Positions 35,852 to 45,177 are shown, counted from the first letter of the stretch. The stretch is DNA of 64,000 nucleotides from DATBSL01 sp964561785 (GCA_964561785.1 CAZLRF010000003.1:76402-140401); one strand, 5' to 3'. Numbers and translations are program-made. Notes: generated from the sequence alone by a model not told the origin.

Positions 35852-36853
35852 ATGGCCCGGGAAAAGGGCGCGACGCCGGTCCAGGCGATCGTGGGCGAGG
35901 ATTCCTACCTCGCCGAGCAGGCGCTCGAGCGCGTCCTCGCCGCGGCGGTGGGCGAGGACCGGCAGGACGCGGTCCAGGTCTTCCAGGGCGACGAGCGCAA
36001 GTGGGAGGATGTCGTCTCCGCCCTAAGGACCGGCTCGCTCTTCGCCTCCCGCCGGGCCGTCGTCGTGCGGCGCGCCGACCAGCTCAAGGGCGAGGAGGAG
36101 GCGCTCGCGGCCTGGCTCGGTGAGCCCTCGCCCGACGTGGTCCTCGTCCTGCTCGCCGCGAAGCCGGACCGGCGCCGCAGCGCGTGGAAGAAGCTCCTCG
36201 CGGCGGCGGAGGTCCACGACGCGGCGCCGCGCAAGGGGCGCGCCCTGCGCGCCCACGTCGAGCAGGAGCTGCGGCGTCGCGGCCTGCGCTTCGCGCCCGG
36301 GGCCCTCGACGATCTCGTGTCCGAGGTGGGCGCGGACCTGCGGCGCCTCATGGGGGAGGTCGACAAGATCGAGGCCTGGGCGGGGGGACGCCGGGACATC
36401 TCGGGCGAGGACGTGGCGGCCGTCCTCGGCCGCGGGCTCGGCCAGCCGCTCTACCAGCTCTCCGACGCGTACGCGGAGCGCGACCGGGCGGCGACGCTCG
36501 CGCTCGTGGAGCGGCTGCTCGGCGGCGGCGAGGAGGGCCTGCGCCTGCTCGCGACGCTCCACCGCTCGGCGCGCCAGGTGAGGCTCGCCAAGGCGCTCGC
36601 CGCCGAGGGCACGCCGCCGGAGGAGATGGCGGCGGCGCTGCGGCTGCCTCCGAACATGGCGTTCAAGGTGCGGGACATCCTCGACGCGGCGCGCCGCTGG
36701 AGCGAGGCGGACCTGCGCCGGGCGATGCGGGTGCTCGGCCGGACGGACCGGAGGATGAAGCGAGGAGCGGACGCCGCGACCGCGCTCGTCGCCGCGGTGG
36801 CCGAGTCGTGCGGGGGCGGGGGAGCGGCTACTTCGCCGCGGCGAGCGCGGTGA
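35852..36853 (+). CDS. holA: DNA polymerase III delta subunit HolA
   Basis: A 333-residue clamp-loader subunit. PVQAIVGEDSYLAEQALERV is the typical start, with VVVRRADQLKGEEEALAAWL and DVVLVLLAAKPDRRRSAWKK in the AAA domain, GDERKWEDVVSALRTGSLFA, and the C-terminal DLRRLMGEVDKIEAWAGG. The delta subunit opens the beta clamp. The 3' end overlaps rpsT on the other strand by 26 nt, as often seen in this neighbourhood. Confidence 0.85.
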   Translation: MAREKGATPVQAIVGEDSYLAEQALERVLAAAVGEDRQDAVQVFQGDERKWEDVVSALRTGSLFASRRAVVVRRADQLKGEEEALAAWLGEPSPDVVLVLLAAKPDRRRSAWKKLLAAAEVHDAAPRKGRALRAHVEQELRRRGLRFAPGALDDLVSEVGADLRRLMGEVDKIEAWAGGRRDISGEDVAAVLGRGLGQPLYQLSDAYAERDRAATLALVERLLGGGEEGLRLLATLHRSARQVRLAKALAAEGTPPEEMAAALRLPPNMAFKVRDILDAARRWSEADLRRAMRVLGRTDRRMKRGADAATALVAAVAESCGGGGAATSPRRAR

Positions 36854-37100
36854 CCTTGCGGGTCAGGCGGCTCTTGTGGCGCGCGGCGGCGTTGTCGTGC
36901 ACGACACCCTTCTTCGCCGCCTTGTCGATCTGGCCCACGGTCTGCGGGAGGAGCTTCTTCGCGGCCTCGGCATCGCCCGAGGAGATGGCGTCGCGCAGCT
37001 TCTTCAGCTGGGTCTTGAGCTGGGACTGGTTCCTGCGGTTGCGGGCCCGCCGCTTCTGGCTCTGCCGCATCTGCTTCAGGGCCGACGCATGGTGTGCCAC
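36828..37100 (-). CDS. rpsT: 30S ribosomal protein S20
   Basis: A 90-residue ribosomal protein, rich in Lys/Arg/Ala. With the GTG at 37100 it begins MAHHASALKQMRQSQKRRAR, the normal S20 start; GGAGGAG is 6-8 nt upstream. An ATG at 37118 would add a basic extension (MRRRSR) before the ribosome-binding site and is unlikely. The end is LTRKVTALAAAK. The gene sits on the opposite strand to holA and murJ, with its own strong promoter. Confidence 0.93.
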   Translation of the reverse strand: MAHHASALKQMRQSQKRRARNRRNQSQLKTQLKKLRDAISSGDAEAAKKLLPQTVGQIDKAAKKGVVHDNAAARHKSRLTRKVTALAAAK

Positions 37101-37132
37101 TCGAGATCTCCTCCTCACTCGAACAAAAGCGT

Positions 37133-37161
37133 AGTCTAGTGGCCAGCGAAGCCGAGGTCAA
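37133..37161 (-). promoter_or_regulatory. Strong promoter of rpsT
   Basis: Minus strand TTGACC (37161-37156), a 17-nt spacer and TAGACT (37138-37133). It overlaps the first codons of murJ on the other strand, so transcription of the two genes may interfere. Confidence 0.75.
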
Positions 37162-38746
37162 GGCGGGCGCGGAGGGGCGGCGAATCGCCCGGGCGGCCGG
37201 CCTCGTGTCGGCCATGACCCTCGTCTCGCGCGTGCTCGGCCTCGTGCGGGAGGTCGTGTTCGCCGCGCTCCTCGGGGCCGGGTACCATTCCGACGCTTTC
37301 CGCATCGGCTTCCGCATCCCGAACCTGCTGCGCGACCTCTTCGCGGAGGGGGCGCTCTCGGCGGCGTTCGTCCCGACCTACGCCCGGGTCCAGAAGGAGG
37401 GCGGGCGCGAGGCCGGCTTCGCCCTCGCCAACCGGGCGATGACCTTCCTGTCGCTCCTCCTCGGGGGCCTCGTGCTCGTCGGGGTCCTCTTCGCGTGGCC
37501 CCTCGTCGGCGCGCTCGCCCCCGGCTTCGACGACCAGCCCGGCAAGGCCGAGCTCACGGTCCTCCTGACGCGGATCATGATGCCGTTCCTGCCCCTCGTT
37601 TCGCTCGCCGCGATCGCGATGGGAATGCTGAACGCCGAGGAGCGCTTCGCCGTCCCCGCGCTCTCGCCGGCCCTGTTCAACCTCGTGGCGATCCTGTGGG
37701 CGGTGGTCCTGTGGGGGCTCGGCCTGCCGCCCGAGGCGGTGGCGATCGGCTGGGCCGCGGGCACGCTGGCCGGGGGGCTCGCCCAGTTCGCGGTGCAGAC
37801 GCCCTCGCTCCGCCGGCTCGGGTGGCGGTTCCGGCCCGAGTGGGCCTTCTTCGACCCGGCCCTTCTCCGCATGGCGAGGCTCATGGCCCCGGCCACGATC
37901 GGTCTCGCCGCGGTCCAGGTCAACCTGTTCGTCAACAGCCGCTACGCCTCCGTCGAGCCGGGGGCGGTCTCCTGGCTCGACTACGCGTTCCGCCTCCTCT
38001 ACCTGCCGATCGGCCTGTTCGGCGTCGCCCTCGGCACGATCGCGACCGCGGGCCTCGCCCGCCAGGCCGCCGCGGGCGACGTCGAGGGGATGCGCCGCAC
38101 GCTGCGCCACTCCCTCTCGATGCTGGCCTTCCTGACCGTCCCCGCCACGGTGGGCCTCATGGTCCTGGGCGCCCCGGTGGTGCGCCTGCTCTACGAGCGC
38201 GGCAGGTTCACCCCCGCCGACACCGAGGCCACGGCCGCCGCGCTCCTGCTCTACGCCCTCGGCCTCGTCGGGTACACCGGGGTGAAGGTGGTCGCCCCGA
38301 GCTTCTACGCCCTCGGGAGGCCGCGGCTGCCCCTCCTGGCGAGCCTCTCGGCGGTGGCAACGAACCTGCTCGTGATCTGGGCTCTCCACGGCCGCTTCGG
38401 CTACCGCGCGATCGCCCTCGGGACCGCCCTCGGCTCGCTCGTCAACGCGGCCCTGCTCATCGGCGCGTTCGAGAAGAGGGTCGGGGGCCTCTTCGGCCAC
38501 GGCCTCGTCCGGTCCGTCGCCCGGATGGGCGTGGCGGCGGCGCTGATGGGGCTCGCCGCCTGGGGCGCGGCGCTCGGCCTGGAGCGGCTCGTCGGCACGC
38601 AGGGCCTCTTCGCGCAGGCGGTGAGCGGCCTTCTCCCCGTGGTCCTCGGAGTGGGCCTCTACGGGGCCCTCGCGCGCGCCCTGGGTGTCGCCGAGGCCCG
38701 CGAGGCGTGGAGCTCCGTCCGCGAGCGGCTGCGAGGACGCCGGTGA
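37139..38746 (+). CDS. murJ: Lipid II flippase MurJ
   Basis: A 535-residue MOP-superfamily membrane protein with about 14 hydrophobic segments. RAAGLVSAMTLVSRVLGLVREVV and AFRIGFRIPNLLRDLFAEGALS are the MurJ N-terminal signatures, with AAFVPTYARV following. LYERGRFTPADTEATAAALL and GYTGVKVVAPSFYALGRPRL are conserved in the second half. It flips lipid II across the inner membrane. I place the start at GTG 37139 because the MurJ N-terminal motif needs at least that much; the earlier ATG at 37094 lies inside the rpsT leader. The stop overlaps the xerC/D GTG. Confidence 0.92.
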   Translation: MASEAEVKAGAEGRRIARAAGLVSAMTLVSRVLGLVREVVFAALLGAGYHSDAFRIGFRIPNLLRDLFAEGALSAAFVPTYARVQKEGGREAGFALANRAMTFLSLLLGGLVLVGVLFAWPLVGALAPGFDDQPGKAELTVLLTRIMMPFLPLVSLAAIAMGMLNAEERFAVPALSPALFNLVAILWAVVLWGLGLPPEAVAIGWAAGTLAGGLAQFAVQTPSLRRLGWRFRPEWAFFDPALLRMARLMAPATIGLAAVQVNLFVNSRYASVEPGAVSWLDYAFRLLYLPIGLFGVALGTIATAGLARQAAAGDVEGMRRTLRHSLSMLAFLTVPATVGLMVLGAPVVRLLYERGRFTPADTEATAAALLLYALGLVGYTGVKVVAPSFYALGRPRLPLLASLSAVATNLLVIWALHGRFGYRAIALGTALGSLVNAALLIGAFEKRVGGLFGHGLVRSVARMGVAAALMGLAAWGAALGLERLVGTQGLFAQAVSGLLPVVLGVGLYGALARALGVAEAREAWSSVRERLRGRR

Positions 38747-39636
38747 GCCGGGACCGGGCGGTCGCGGCCTGGCTCGACCACCTCCGGGTCGAGCGCGGTC
38801 TCTCCGAGCGCACGCTCGTGGCCTACGCCGGGGACATCGCTCGGCTCGAGGGCTGGGCGAGCGAGCGGGGCCGCCGGCTCGTCGACCTCGCCCAGGCCGA
38901 TCTGGCCGAGTTCTTCGGCTCGCTGCGCGACCGCGGCCTCTCCGCGCGGTCCCAGGCCCGCCACGTCTTCTCCGCCCGCGGCTTCTACCGCTTCCTCCTC
39001 CGGGAGGGCCTCGCGGCGCGGGACCCCACCGAGCACCTGCGCCCGCCCACGTCCTTCCAGGCCCTGCCCCGGGCGCTCGGCGCGTCCCAGGTCGAGGCGC
39101 TCCTGGCCGCGCCCGACGTGCGCACGCCGCTCGGCGTCCGGGACCGGGCGGTCCTCGAGCTCATGTACGCGACGGGGCTGCGCGCCTCCGAGGTCACGGG
39201 CCTCGAGACCGCCCGTCTCGACCTCGAGCTCGGAGTGGCCCGCGTGATGGGAAAGGGCCGCAAGGAGCGTCTGGTCCCGCTCGGCCGCCAGGCGCGCGAC
39301 TGGGTGAAGCGCTATCTCACCGAGGTGCGGCCCGCCCTCGCCGCGGGGGCCCGCCCGACGCCGTTTCTCTTCCTGTCGAGCCGGGGGGGGCGGCTGTCGC
39401 CGGCCGGCCTGTGGGGCCTCGTGCGCCGCCACGGGGTGAGGGCGGGGGTCGAGAAGGTCCTCACGCCCCACGTGCTGCGTCACTCCTTCGCGAGCCACCT
39501 CCTCGAGCACGGGGCGGACCTGAGGGCCCTGCAGGCGATGCTCGGCCACGCGGACATCTCCACGACCCAGATCTACACCCACGTGACGCGCGAGCGGCTG
39601 CGGCAGGTCTACGACCGCTTCCACCCGAGGGCGTGA
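38743..39636 (+). CDS. Tyrosine recombinase XerC/XerD
   Basis: A 297-residue site-specific recombinase. The catalytic set is complete: Arg147 (ATGLRASE), Lys171, His243 and Arg246 (HVLRHSFASHLLEHG), His269 (LGHADISTTQ) and Tyr278 (IYTHV). The N-terminal SAM-like domain is normal. Xer recombinases resolve chromosome dimers at dif. Whether it is XerC or XerD cannot be decided without a tree, as only one gene is present. It overlaps murJ by four nucleotides (GTGA), so it is unlikely to be a mobile integrase. Confidence 0.92.
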   Translation: MSRDRAVAAWLDHLRVERGLSERTLVAYAGDIARLEGWASERGRRLVDLAQADLAEFFGSLRDRGLSARSQARHVFSARGFYRFLLREGLAARDPTEHLRPPTSFQALPRALGASQVEALLAAPDVRTPLGVRDRAVLELMYATGLRASEVTGLETARLDLELGVARVMGKGRKERLVPLGRQARDWVKRYLTEVRPALAAGARPTPFLFLSSRGGRLSPAGLWGLVRRHGVRAGVEKVLTPHVLRHSFASHLLEHGADLRALQAMLGHADISTTQIYTHVTRERLRQVYDRFHPRA

Positions 39637-39656
39637 GGCGCCCGCGCCCGCCCGGG

Positions 39657-39665
39657 TGATAGACT
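39657..39665 (+). promoter_or_regulatory. Extended -10 promoter of metK
   Basis: TGaTAGACT (TG at 39657-39658, TAGACT at 39660-39665). The ATG at 39689 follows 24 nt later. The leader is too short for a SAM riboswitch. Confidence 0.55.
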
Positions 39666-39688
39666 TCGCCGATCCCGAGGACCGATCC

Positions 39689-40840
39689 ATGCCCAAGAAC
39701 CACCGCCATCTGTTCACGTCCGAGTCCGTCACCGAGGGCCACCCCGACAAGATCGCGGACCAGATCTCCGATGCCGTCCTCGACGTCCTGATCGCCGAGG
39801 ACCCCACGAGCCGCGTCGCCTGCGAGACGCTGGTCACGACCGGCCTCGCCTTCATCGCGGGCGAGATCACGACCAAGGCCTACGCCGATCTGCCCACGAT
39901 CGTCCGCGAGACGATCAAGGAGGTCGGCTACACCCGGGCCAAGTACGGCTTCGACTACGAGACCTGCGCCGTCATCTCCGCCATCCACGAGCAGTCGCCC
40001 GACATCGCGATGGGGGTCGACCCCGGCGGGGCGGGGGACCAGGGCCTCATGTTCGGCTACGCCTGCCGCGAGACGGACGAGCTCATGCCGCTGCCGATCA
40101 TGCTCGCCCACCGCCTGACCCGGCAGCTCTCGAGGGTGCGGCGCGAGGGCACGATCGACTACCTGCGGCCCGACGGCAAGAGCCAGGTCACCGTCGAGTA
40201 CGAGGGCGACCGACCCGTGCGCGTCGACGCGGTGATCGTCTCCGCCCAGCACTCCGGCCTCGTGCCGATCGAGACCGTGCGCGAGGACATCCTCGAGAAG
40301 GTCATCCAGGCGGTCGTTCCCCCGGAGCTCCTCGACGACAAGACGAAGTACTTCATCAACCCCACCGGGCGCTTCGTGGTCGGCGGCCCCCAGGGCGACT
40401 GCGGCCTCACCGGGCGCAAGATCATCGTCGACACCTACGGGGGCGTGGGCAGCCACGGGGGCGGCGCCTTCTCGGGCAAGGACCCGACGAAGGTGGACCG
40501 CTCGGCCTCGTACATGGCCCGCCACGTGGCGAAGAACGTCGTGGCCGCGGGCCTCGCCGACAAGGTCGAGCTGCAGGTCGCCTACGCGATCGGCGTCGCC
40601 GACCCCGTCTCGATCATGGCCGACACGATGGGCACGGCGAAGGTCGAGGAGGCTCGGATCGTGGAGGCGATCCGGGAGGTCTTCCCCCTGACCCCGAAGG
40701 GCATCATCGAGTACCTCAACCTGCGCCGCCCGATCTTCAAGAAGACGGCGGCCTACGGACACTTCGGCCGCACCGAGCCGGAGTTCACCTGGGAGCAGAC
40801 GGGAAAGGCGGCGGCGCTGCGGGCGCACTTCGGCCTGTGA
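39689..40840 (+). CDS. metK: S-adenosylmethionine synthetase
   Basis: A 383-residue enzyme that makes SAM from methionine and ATP. FTSESVTEGHPDKIADQISD is the N-terminal signature (His and Asp of the active site). GAGDQGLMFGYACRET is the methionine-binding loop, and GGGAFSGKDPTKVDRSASYM is the P-loop-like signature. The end EFTWEQTGKAAALRAHF is normal. An in-frame ATG at 39656 overlaps the promoter, so the ATG at 39689 is preferred. The stop overlaps the GTG of the PHP gene. Confidence 0.95.
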   Translation: MPKNHRHLFTSESVTEGHPDKIADQISDAVLDVLIAEDPTSRVACETLVTTGLAFIAGEITTKAYADLPTIVRETIKEVGYTRAKYGFDYETCAVISAIHEQSPDIAMGVDPGGAGDQGLMFGYACRETDELMPLPIMLAHRLTRQLSRVRREGTIDYLRPDGKSQVTVEYEGDRPVRVDAVIVSAQHSGLVPIETVREDILEKVIQAVVPPELLDDKTKYFINPTGRFVVGGPQGDCGLTGRKIIVDTYGGVGSHGGGAFSGKDPTKVDRSASYMARHVAKNVVAAGLADKVELQVAYAIGVADPVSIMADTMGTAKVEEARIVEAIREVFPLTPKGIIEYLNLRRPIFKKTAAYGHFGRTEPEFTWEQTGKAAALRAHFGL

Positions 40841-42579
40841 GCCGCCTCGCGGGGGGGCGGGGAGGCCGGCTCCTCGCCCTCGCCGCCCTCGCCCTCGCCG
40901 CGGCCCTCCTCCTGCGTGTCGTCCTCTGGCGGCCGCTCGACCTCGTCGGCCCGGTGCCGGCGAGCCTCGGCCCCCGCGCGGTGGGGGTCGTCCACGTCCA
41001 CACGACGCACTCGGACGGGGGGGGCGCCCCGGAGGACGTCGCGCGGGCGGCCCGGGCGGCCGGGCTCCACTTCGTCGAGATCGCCGACCACAACACGCTC
41101 GACGCGAAGCCCTTCGAGGGCTACCACGAGGGGATCCTCGTCCTCGTGGGATCGGAGCTGTCGACCCCGATCGGCCACGTGCTCGGGGTGGGCCTCGACC
41201 GCGACCCGCCTTTCCGGTTCAACGGCGACGGTCTCGACGCGCTCGAGGACGTGCGGGACCTCGGGGGGATGCCCTTCGCCGCGCACCCGCTCTCCGCGAG
41301 GGCCGACCTGCGCTTCCGGGGCTGGGACCTGCCCGGCCCGTGGGGCGTCGAGATCCTGAACACGGACAGCGAGGCGCGGCGGGCCGGGCCTCGCCTCCTC
41401 CTGACCCTGGGCCTTTACCGTCTCAACCCCGACTACGCGCTCCTTCGGGGGCTGTCGCGGCCGGACGACATGCTCGCGCGCTGGGACGAGCTGCTCGCCC
41501 GCCGCGACGCGGTGGGCCTCTCGGGCTCCGACGCCCACAGCCGGCTCGCGCTCACGAAGCGCTGGGCGGTGCGGTTCCCGTCGTACGAGGCGCTCTTCCG
41601 CCTCGCCCGCAACCACGTGCTCCTCGAGCGGCCCCTGACGGGGGAGCTCCGCGCGGACCGCGCGGCCGTCCTCGACGGCCTGCGGAGGGGCCGCTTCTAC
41701 GTCGGCCTCGACGCCCTCGCGTCCGCGGACGCCTTCGACTTCGCGGTGGAGGGCGCTCCCGGCGAGCGCTTCACGATGGGCGCACACGCGGTCCTCCGGC
41801 CCGGGCTGCGCGCGGTGGCCGGCGGGCGGGTGCCGCGGGGGATCCGCCTCGTCCTCCTCCGCGACGGCCGGCCGGCGGGGGAGGGGGTGGAGTCGCTCTC
41901 CGTCGCGTTGCCCGGCCCCGGGGTCTACCGCGTCGAGGGGCGCGTCCCGGGCTGGCCCGCGCCCTGGGTCCTCACGAACCCGGTGTACGTCCATGACGAG
42001 GCGACCCGGGAAAGGCGTGACCTCGCCGGAGCGTGGCCGGGTCCGCCGTCTGAGCCCGCCGAGCTGCGGCTTCTCCCCGAGCTGCCCGGCTCCGCCGTCT
42101 TCACCCCCGAGTTCGACCCGACCTCGTGGATGGACACCGCGGTGATCGCACCCGGCGCCGGGCCCGGCGGCGCAGACGCCCTCCGGCTCACCTTCCGCCT
42201 CGCCGCGCCCTCCCCGGCCCAGCCCTTCACCTGGTGCGCCCTCGTGAACCGCCAGGGGCGGGACCTCTCCGGCTGGTCCGGGCTGCGCTTCCGGATCCGG
42301 GGCGACGGGGAGTACCGGCTGTGGGTGCAGCTGCGCGACCGCAACCCCGCCTCGGCCGACGAGGGCCTCGAGTGGTGGCTGGCGTCCGCCCGCACGTCCA
42401 CCGAGTGGCGCGACGTCGAGCTGCCCTTCGCCCGGTTCCGGACGATCAACCCGCGCACGGACGGACGGCTCGACCCGGCGCAGGCGGAGGCGCTCGTGTT
42501 CGTGCTGGACCACGCGTCCGTGAAGCCCGGCACGGCGGGGAGCATCTGGATCGCGGACCTCGGGGTGTACCGGGACTGA
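40837..42579 (+). CDS. CehA/McbA-type PHP metallohydrolase with C-terminal binding domain
   Basis: A 580-residue protein with an N-terminal membrane helix or signal (LLALAALALAAALLLRVVLW). The PHP domain has HVHTTHSDGGGAPEDV near residue 53, EIADHNTLDAK, GSELSTPIGHVLGVGL and GSDAHSRLALTKRW, the metal-binding residues of CehA-type phosphoesterases. After about residue 430 comes a beta-rich domain (WSGLRFRIRGDGEYRLWVQL then WRDVELPFARFR) like CIA30/CBM11 carbohydrate-binding folds. The fused layout suggests a surface or periplasmic hydrolase with a ligand module. It overlaps metK by GTGA. Substrate unknown. Confidence 0.78.
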   Translation: MSRLAGGRGGRLLALAALALAAALLLRVVLWRPLDLVGPVPASLGPRAVGVVHVHTTHSDGGGAPEDVARAARAAGLHFVEIADHNTLDAKPFEGYHEGILVLVGSELSTPIGHVLGVGLDRDPPFRFNGDGLDALEDVRDLGGMPFAAHPLSARADLRFRGWDLPGPWGVEILNTDSEARRAGPRLLLTLGLYRLNPDYALLRGLSRPDDMLARWDELLARRDAVGLSGSDAHSRLALTKRWAVRFPSYEALFRLARNHVLLERPLTGELRADRAAVLDGLRRGRFYVGLDALASADAFDFAVEGAPGERFTMGAHAVLRPGLRAVAGGRVPRGIRLVLLRDGRPAGEGVESLSVALPGPGVYRVEGRVPGWPAPWVLTNPVYVHDEATRERRDLAGAWPGPPSEPAELRLLPELPGSAVFTPEFDPTSWMDTAVIAPGAGPGGADALRLTFRLAAPSPAQPFTWCALVNRQGRDLSGWSGLRFRIRGDGEYRLWVQLRDRNPASADEGLEWWLASARTSTEWRDVELPFARFRTINPRTDGRLDPAQAEALVFVLDHASVKPGTAGSIWIADLGVYRD

Positions 42580-42701
42580 CCTGCGCCCGGTGAGCGGCGG
42601 CTCGCACGGAGGGGCCCCGAGGCCGCACACGTCATGCCGGGCGGCCGCGGGGCACGCGCGACCGCCGCGCCACCGCGGCCTCGGCCGGCGAGCGACGGCG
42701 C

Positions 42702-45161
42702 TCAAGTGTCGAGCGTCAGTATCAGGTACAGCCCCGCCGCGCCGAACATCAGGTTCGGGGCCCAGGCGGCGAGGGCCGGGTGGAGCAGAGCGTTGTTCCC
42801 GAGGGCCTCGAAGATGCCGAGGACGGCCCAGTACACGATCGCGATCACGATCGCGATGCCGATCCCGTACAGGGCGCCCCGGCGGGCGACGATGAACGAG
42901 AACGGCACCGCGAGCAGCGTCATCACCAGGCCGACCATGGGGAAGGCGAGCTTGCGCTGCTGCTGCACGCGCAGCTTGGCCACGTCGAAGCCCCGGGCCT
43001 GCAGCGACGCGATGTAGGCGCCGAGCTCGGCGAAACCCATGGTGTCCGAGGGCTTGTCCTCCCGGCGGAAGTAGCCCGGGGGCTCGATCTCGCCGCCGGG
43101 ATCGGCCCCGATCGCCCGCACGCGCTGCTCGGCGAACGCCTGGTACGTCGGGCGCGGCCCGGCCGTGCGACGCCAGCCGCTCTCGAGGTCGTAGGCCTGC
43201 AGCGCCGGGTTCCAGGCCGCGCGGTTGGCGAAGAGGCGCGAGCGCAGGTCCCAGCTCTTGGGGTCGACGTCGTAGATCGAGAAGCCGTAGACGGAGAAGC
43301 TCCCCTCCGGCGCGGGCTCGGCCACGCCGCGCTGCGGGCCCCGCCCGGTCTCGACGATGTAGTCGAAGTTGTAGAAGCGCTCGTCGCGGGCGAGGACCCA
43401 CCGCCGGTCGAACTGGTCGGAGGACTGGGCGGGGCGCCCCTTGATCACGTTGCGGTCGAGCGCGGCCAGCTTGTTCGTGACCGGGAGCACCCACTCCTGC
43501 ATCCCGTACAGCGCGAGGCTCGCGAGGAGGCCCATCCCGAGCACCGGCCCCGCCGCCCGGTAGACGCTGATCCCGCCCGCCTTCATCGCCGTGATCTCGT
43601 TGCGCCGGGCGAGCAGGCCGAGGGTCACGAGGACGCCGACGAGGACGGCCACCGGGGCGACCGTGAAGCCGATCTGCCAGAGGTGGAACGCGTAGTAGCG
43701 CACGATCACCCGGCCCTTCACCTTGTGCTGCTGGATGTCGTCGAGGAGGTCCATGAACTCCCCGAGGAAGTAGATGGACACGAAGGCGAGGAACACGAGG
43801 GCCACGTTCGAGACCCAGGAGCGGGCGATGTAGCGGTCGAGGAGGGAGGGGAAGCGCAGGGTCAGGCGCGGCACCCTGACCACCACGACCGGCCGCGGGG
43901 GGCCGGGGCGCGGCCGGGTCGGGGGCGGCGGGGCCGCCTGGCGGTGCCGTCTCACCCGCGGGACGAACGAGAGGTAGTGCGCGGGGTCGAGGGGGTCGAA
44001 CGCCGCCTCGCGGTGGTTGAGCCACAGCAGCACCCCCGCGACCGCGCCGAGCACGACGTTGGCGCCCCACATCGACAGCCACGGGCTCAGGAGGCCCGTG
44101 TCCCCGGCCTGCTCGCCGAGGCGGATGAGGACGTAGTAGACGAAGATGACCCCGATCGAGAGCGCGAACGCGGCGGAGCGGGCCTCCTTCTTGCTGCCGA
44201 GGGACAGGGCGAGGCCGAGGAGGCCGAACACGAGGCAGGCGCCGGGGATCGCGAACTTCTTGTGCCACTCGACGGCGAAGCGGCCCCACTCCTGGCGAGG
44301 GCGGCCCTGGGCGCGCAGGTCGGCGATCCTGCTCCCGAGCTCGGGCAGGGTCATCTCGCGGTCGCCCTTCGAGAGCAGGAGCTTCCTGCGGTCGGGGAAG
44401 AACTCGTCGACGGGCAGGTCCCAGCCCATCGCCTCGAACACCGTGCGGCTGTACTGGCGGGGGTCGCTCGGGAAGAAGCTGTGCTGGCTGCCGGGGCCGA
44501 GCTCGATCCTCACGACCTGCTTCTCGCGGTCGACCACGAGCCGTCCGGTGCGGGCCAGGATGAGCTTCGGCTCCGCCACGTTGCGCGTGTCGTGGATGAG
44601 CAGGTTCTTCCAGAGCCCCGTCTGCGGCTCCACGTCCTGGACGTAGAGCATCATCTGCCCGGGCAGGAGGTCCGTGTTGAACGTGCGGGGCTTGACGTCG
44701 GTTCGGGCCTTGCTCACGACCAGGGAGAAGACGAGCTCCCGGTGGGTCTGGTTCGCCGCGGGCAGCGCCACCGCGTTGATGTAGAACGTGACCGCGGTCA
44801 TGGCCGTGGCCAGCATCATCACCGGGGCGAGCATGCGCGAGGGGCTGACCCCGACCGCGCGCAGGGCCACGATCTCGCTGTCGCTCGCCATGCGCCCGAA
44901 GGCGAGCAGCACCCCGAGGAGGAAGGCCATCGGGATCGTGACCGCGAGGATCGAGGGCAGGAGGTTCACGAAGACCCGCAGGATGGTGCCGGGGTCGGCC
45001 GAGCGCGCCACGAGCACCGCGAGCAGCCGCGGGATCTGGTCGATGAGGAGGACGAACGTGAAGACGAGCAGGCCGATCCCGGTGGGGGCCAGCATCTCGC
45101 GGATGATGTAGACGTCGAGCAGGCGCGGCCGCGAGAGCGGGAAGCGGCGGAAGACCGACAT
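42702..45161 (-). CDS. LptF-LptG fusion permease for LPS export
   Basis: A single 819-residue frame contains both Lpt permeases. The first half, about residues 1-360, is LptF/G-like: RPRLLDVYIIREMLAPTGIG, then helices, ASDSEIVALRAVGVSPSRML (coupling helix) and a periplasmic jellyroll. A Pro/Arg-rich linker (near residues 375-405) leads to the second half: FPSLLDRYIARSWVSNVALV, ARRNEITAMKAGGISVYRA (second coupling helix) and a second jellyroll. LptF and LptG normally form a heterodimer with two LptB ATPases. I choose the ATG at 45161, since the ATG at 45170 overlaps a -10 box. No stop or frameshift was seen across the linker. Confidence 0.9.
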   Translation of the reverse strand: MSVFRRFPLSRPRLLDVYIIREMLAPTGIGLLVFTFVLLIDQIPRLLAVLVARSADPGTILRVFVNLLPSILAVTIPMAFLLGVLLAFGRMASDSEIVALRAVGVSPSRMLAPVMMLATAMTAVTFYINAVALPAANQTHRELVFSLVVSKARTDVKPRTFNTDLLPGQMMLYVQDVEPQTGLWKNLLIHDTRNVAEPKLILARTGRLVVDREKQVVRIELGPGSQHSFFPSDPRQYSRTVFEAMGWDLPVDEFFPDRRKLLLSKGDREMTLPELGSRIADLRAQGRPRQEWGRFAVEWHKKFAIPGACLVFGLLGLALSLGSKKEARSAAFALSIGVIFVYYVLIRLGEQAGDTGLLSPWLSMWGANVVLGAVAGVLLWLNHREAAFDPLDPAHYLSFVPRVRRHRQAAPPPPTRPRPGPPRPVVVVRVPRLTLRFPSLLDRYIARSWVSNVALVFLAFVSIYFLGEFMDLLDDIQQHKVKGRVIVRYYAFHLWQIGFTVAPVAVLVGVLVTLGLLARRNEITAMKAGGISVYRAAGPVLGMGLLASLALYGMQEWVLPVTNKLAALDRNVIKGRPAQSSDQFDRRWVLARDERFYNFDYIVETGRGPQRGVAEPAPEGSFSVYGFSIYDVDPKSWDLRSRLFANRAAWNPALQAYDLESGWRRTAGPRPTYQAFAEQRVRAIGADPGGEIEPPGYFRREDKPSDTMGFAELGAYIASLQARGFDVAKLRVQQQRKLAFPMVGLVMTLLAVPFSFIVARRGALYGIGIAIVIAIVYWAVLGIFEALGNNALLHPALAAWAPNLMFGAAGLYLILTLDT

Positions 45162-45168
45162 CCGAGGC

Positions 45169-45177
45169 ATCGTAGCA
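45169..45177 (-). promoter_or_regulatory. Extended -10 promoter of lptFG (leaderless)
   Basis: Minus strand TGcTACGAT (TG at 45177-45176, TACGAT at 45174-45169). The ATG at 45161 is 8 nt from the box, with no Shine-Dalgarno. Confidence 0.55.

Noticed and set aside
38743..39636. Phage or island integrase
   Set aside because: The recombinase is coupled to murJ in a housekeeping block with no att repeats or phage genes nearby, so XerC/D is the better call.
39637..39688. SAM riboswitch ahead of metK
   Set aside because: The gap is about 50 nt and the predicted leader about 17 nt, too short for any known SAM riboswitch.
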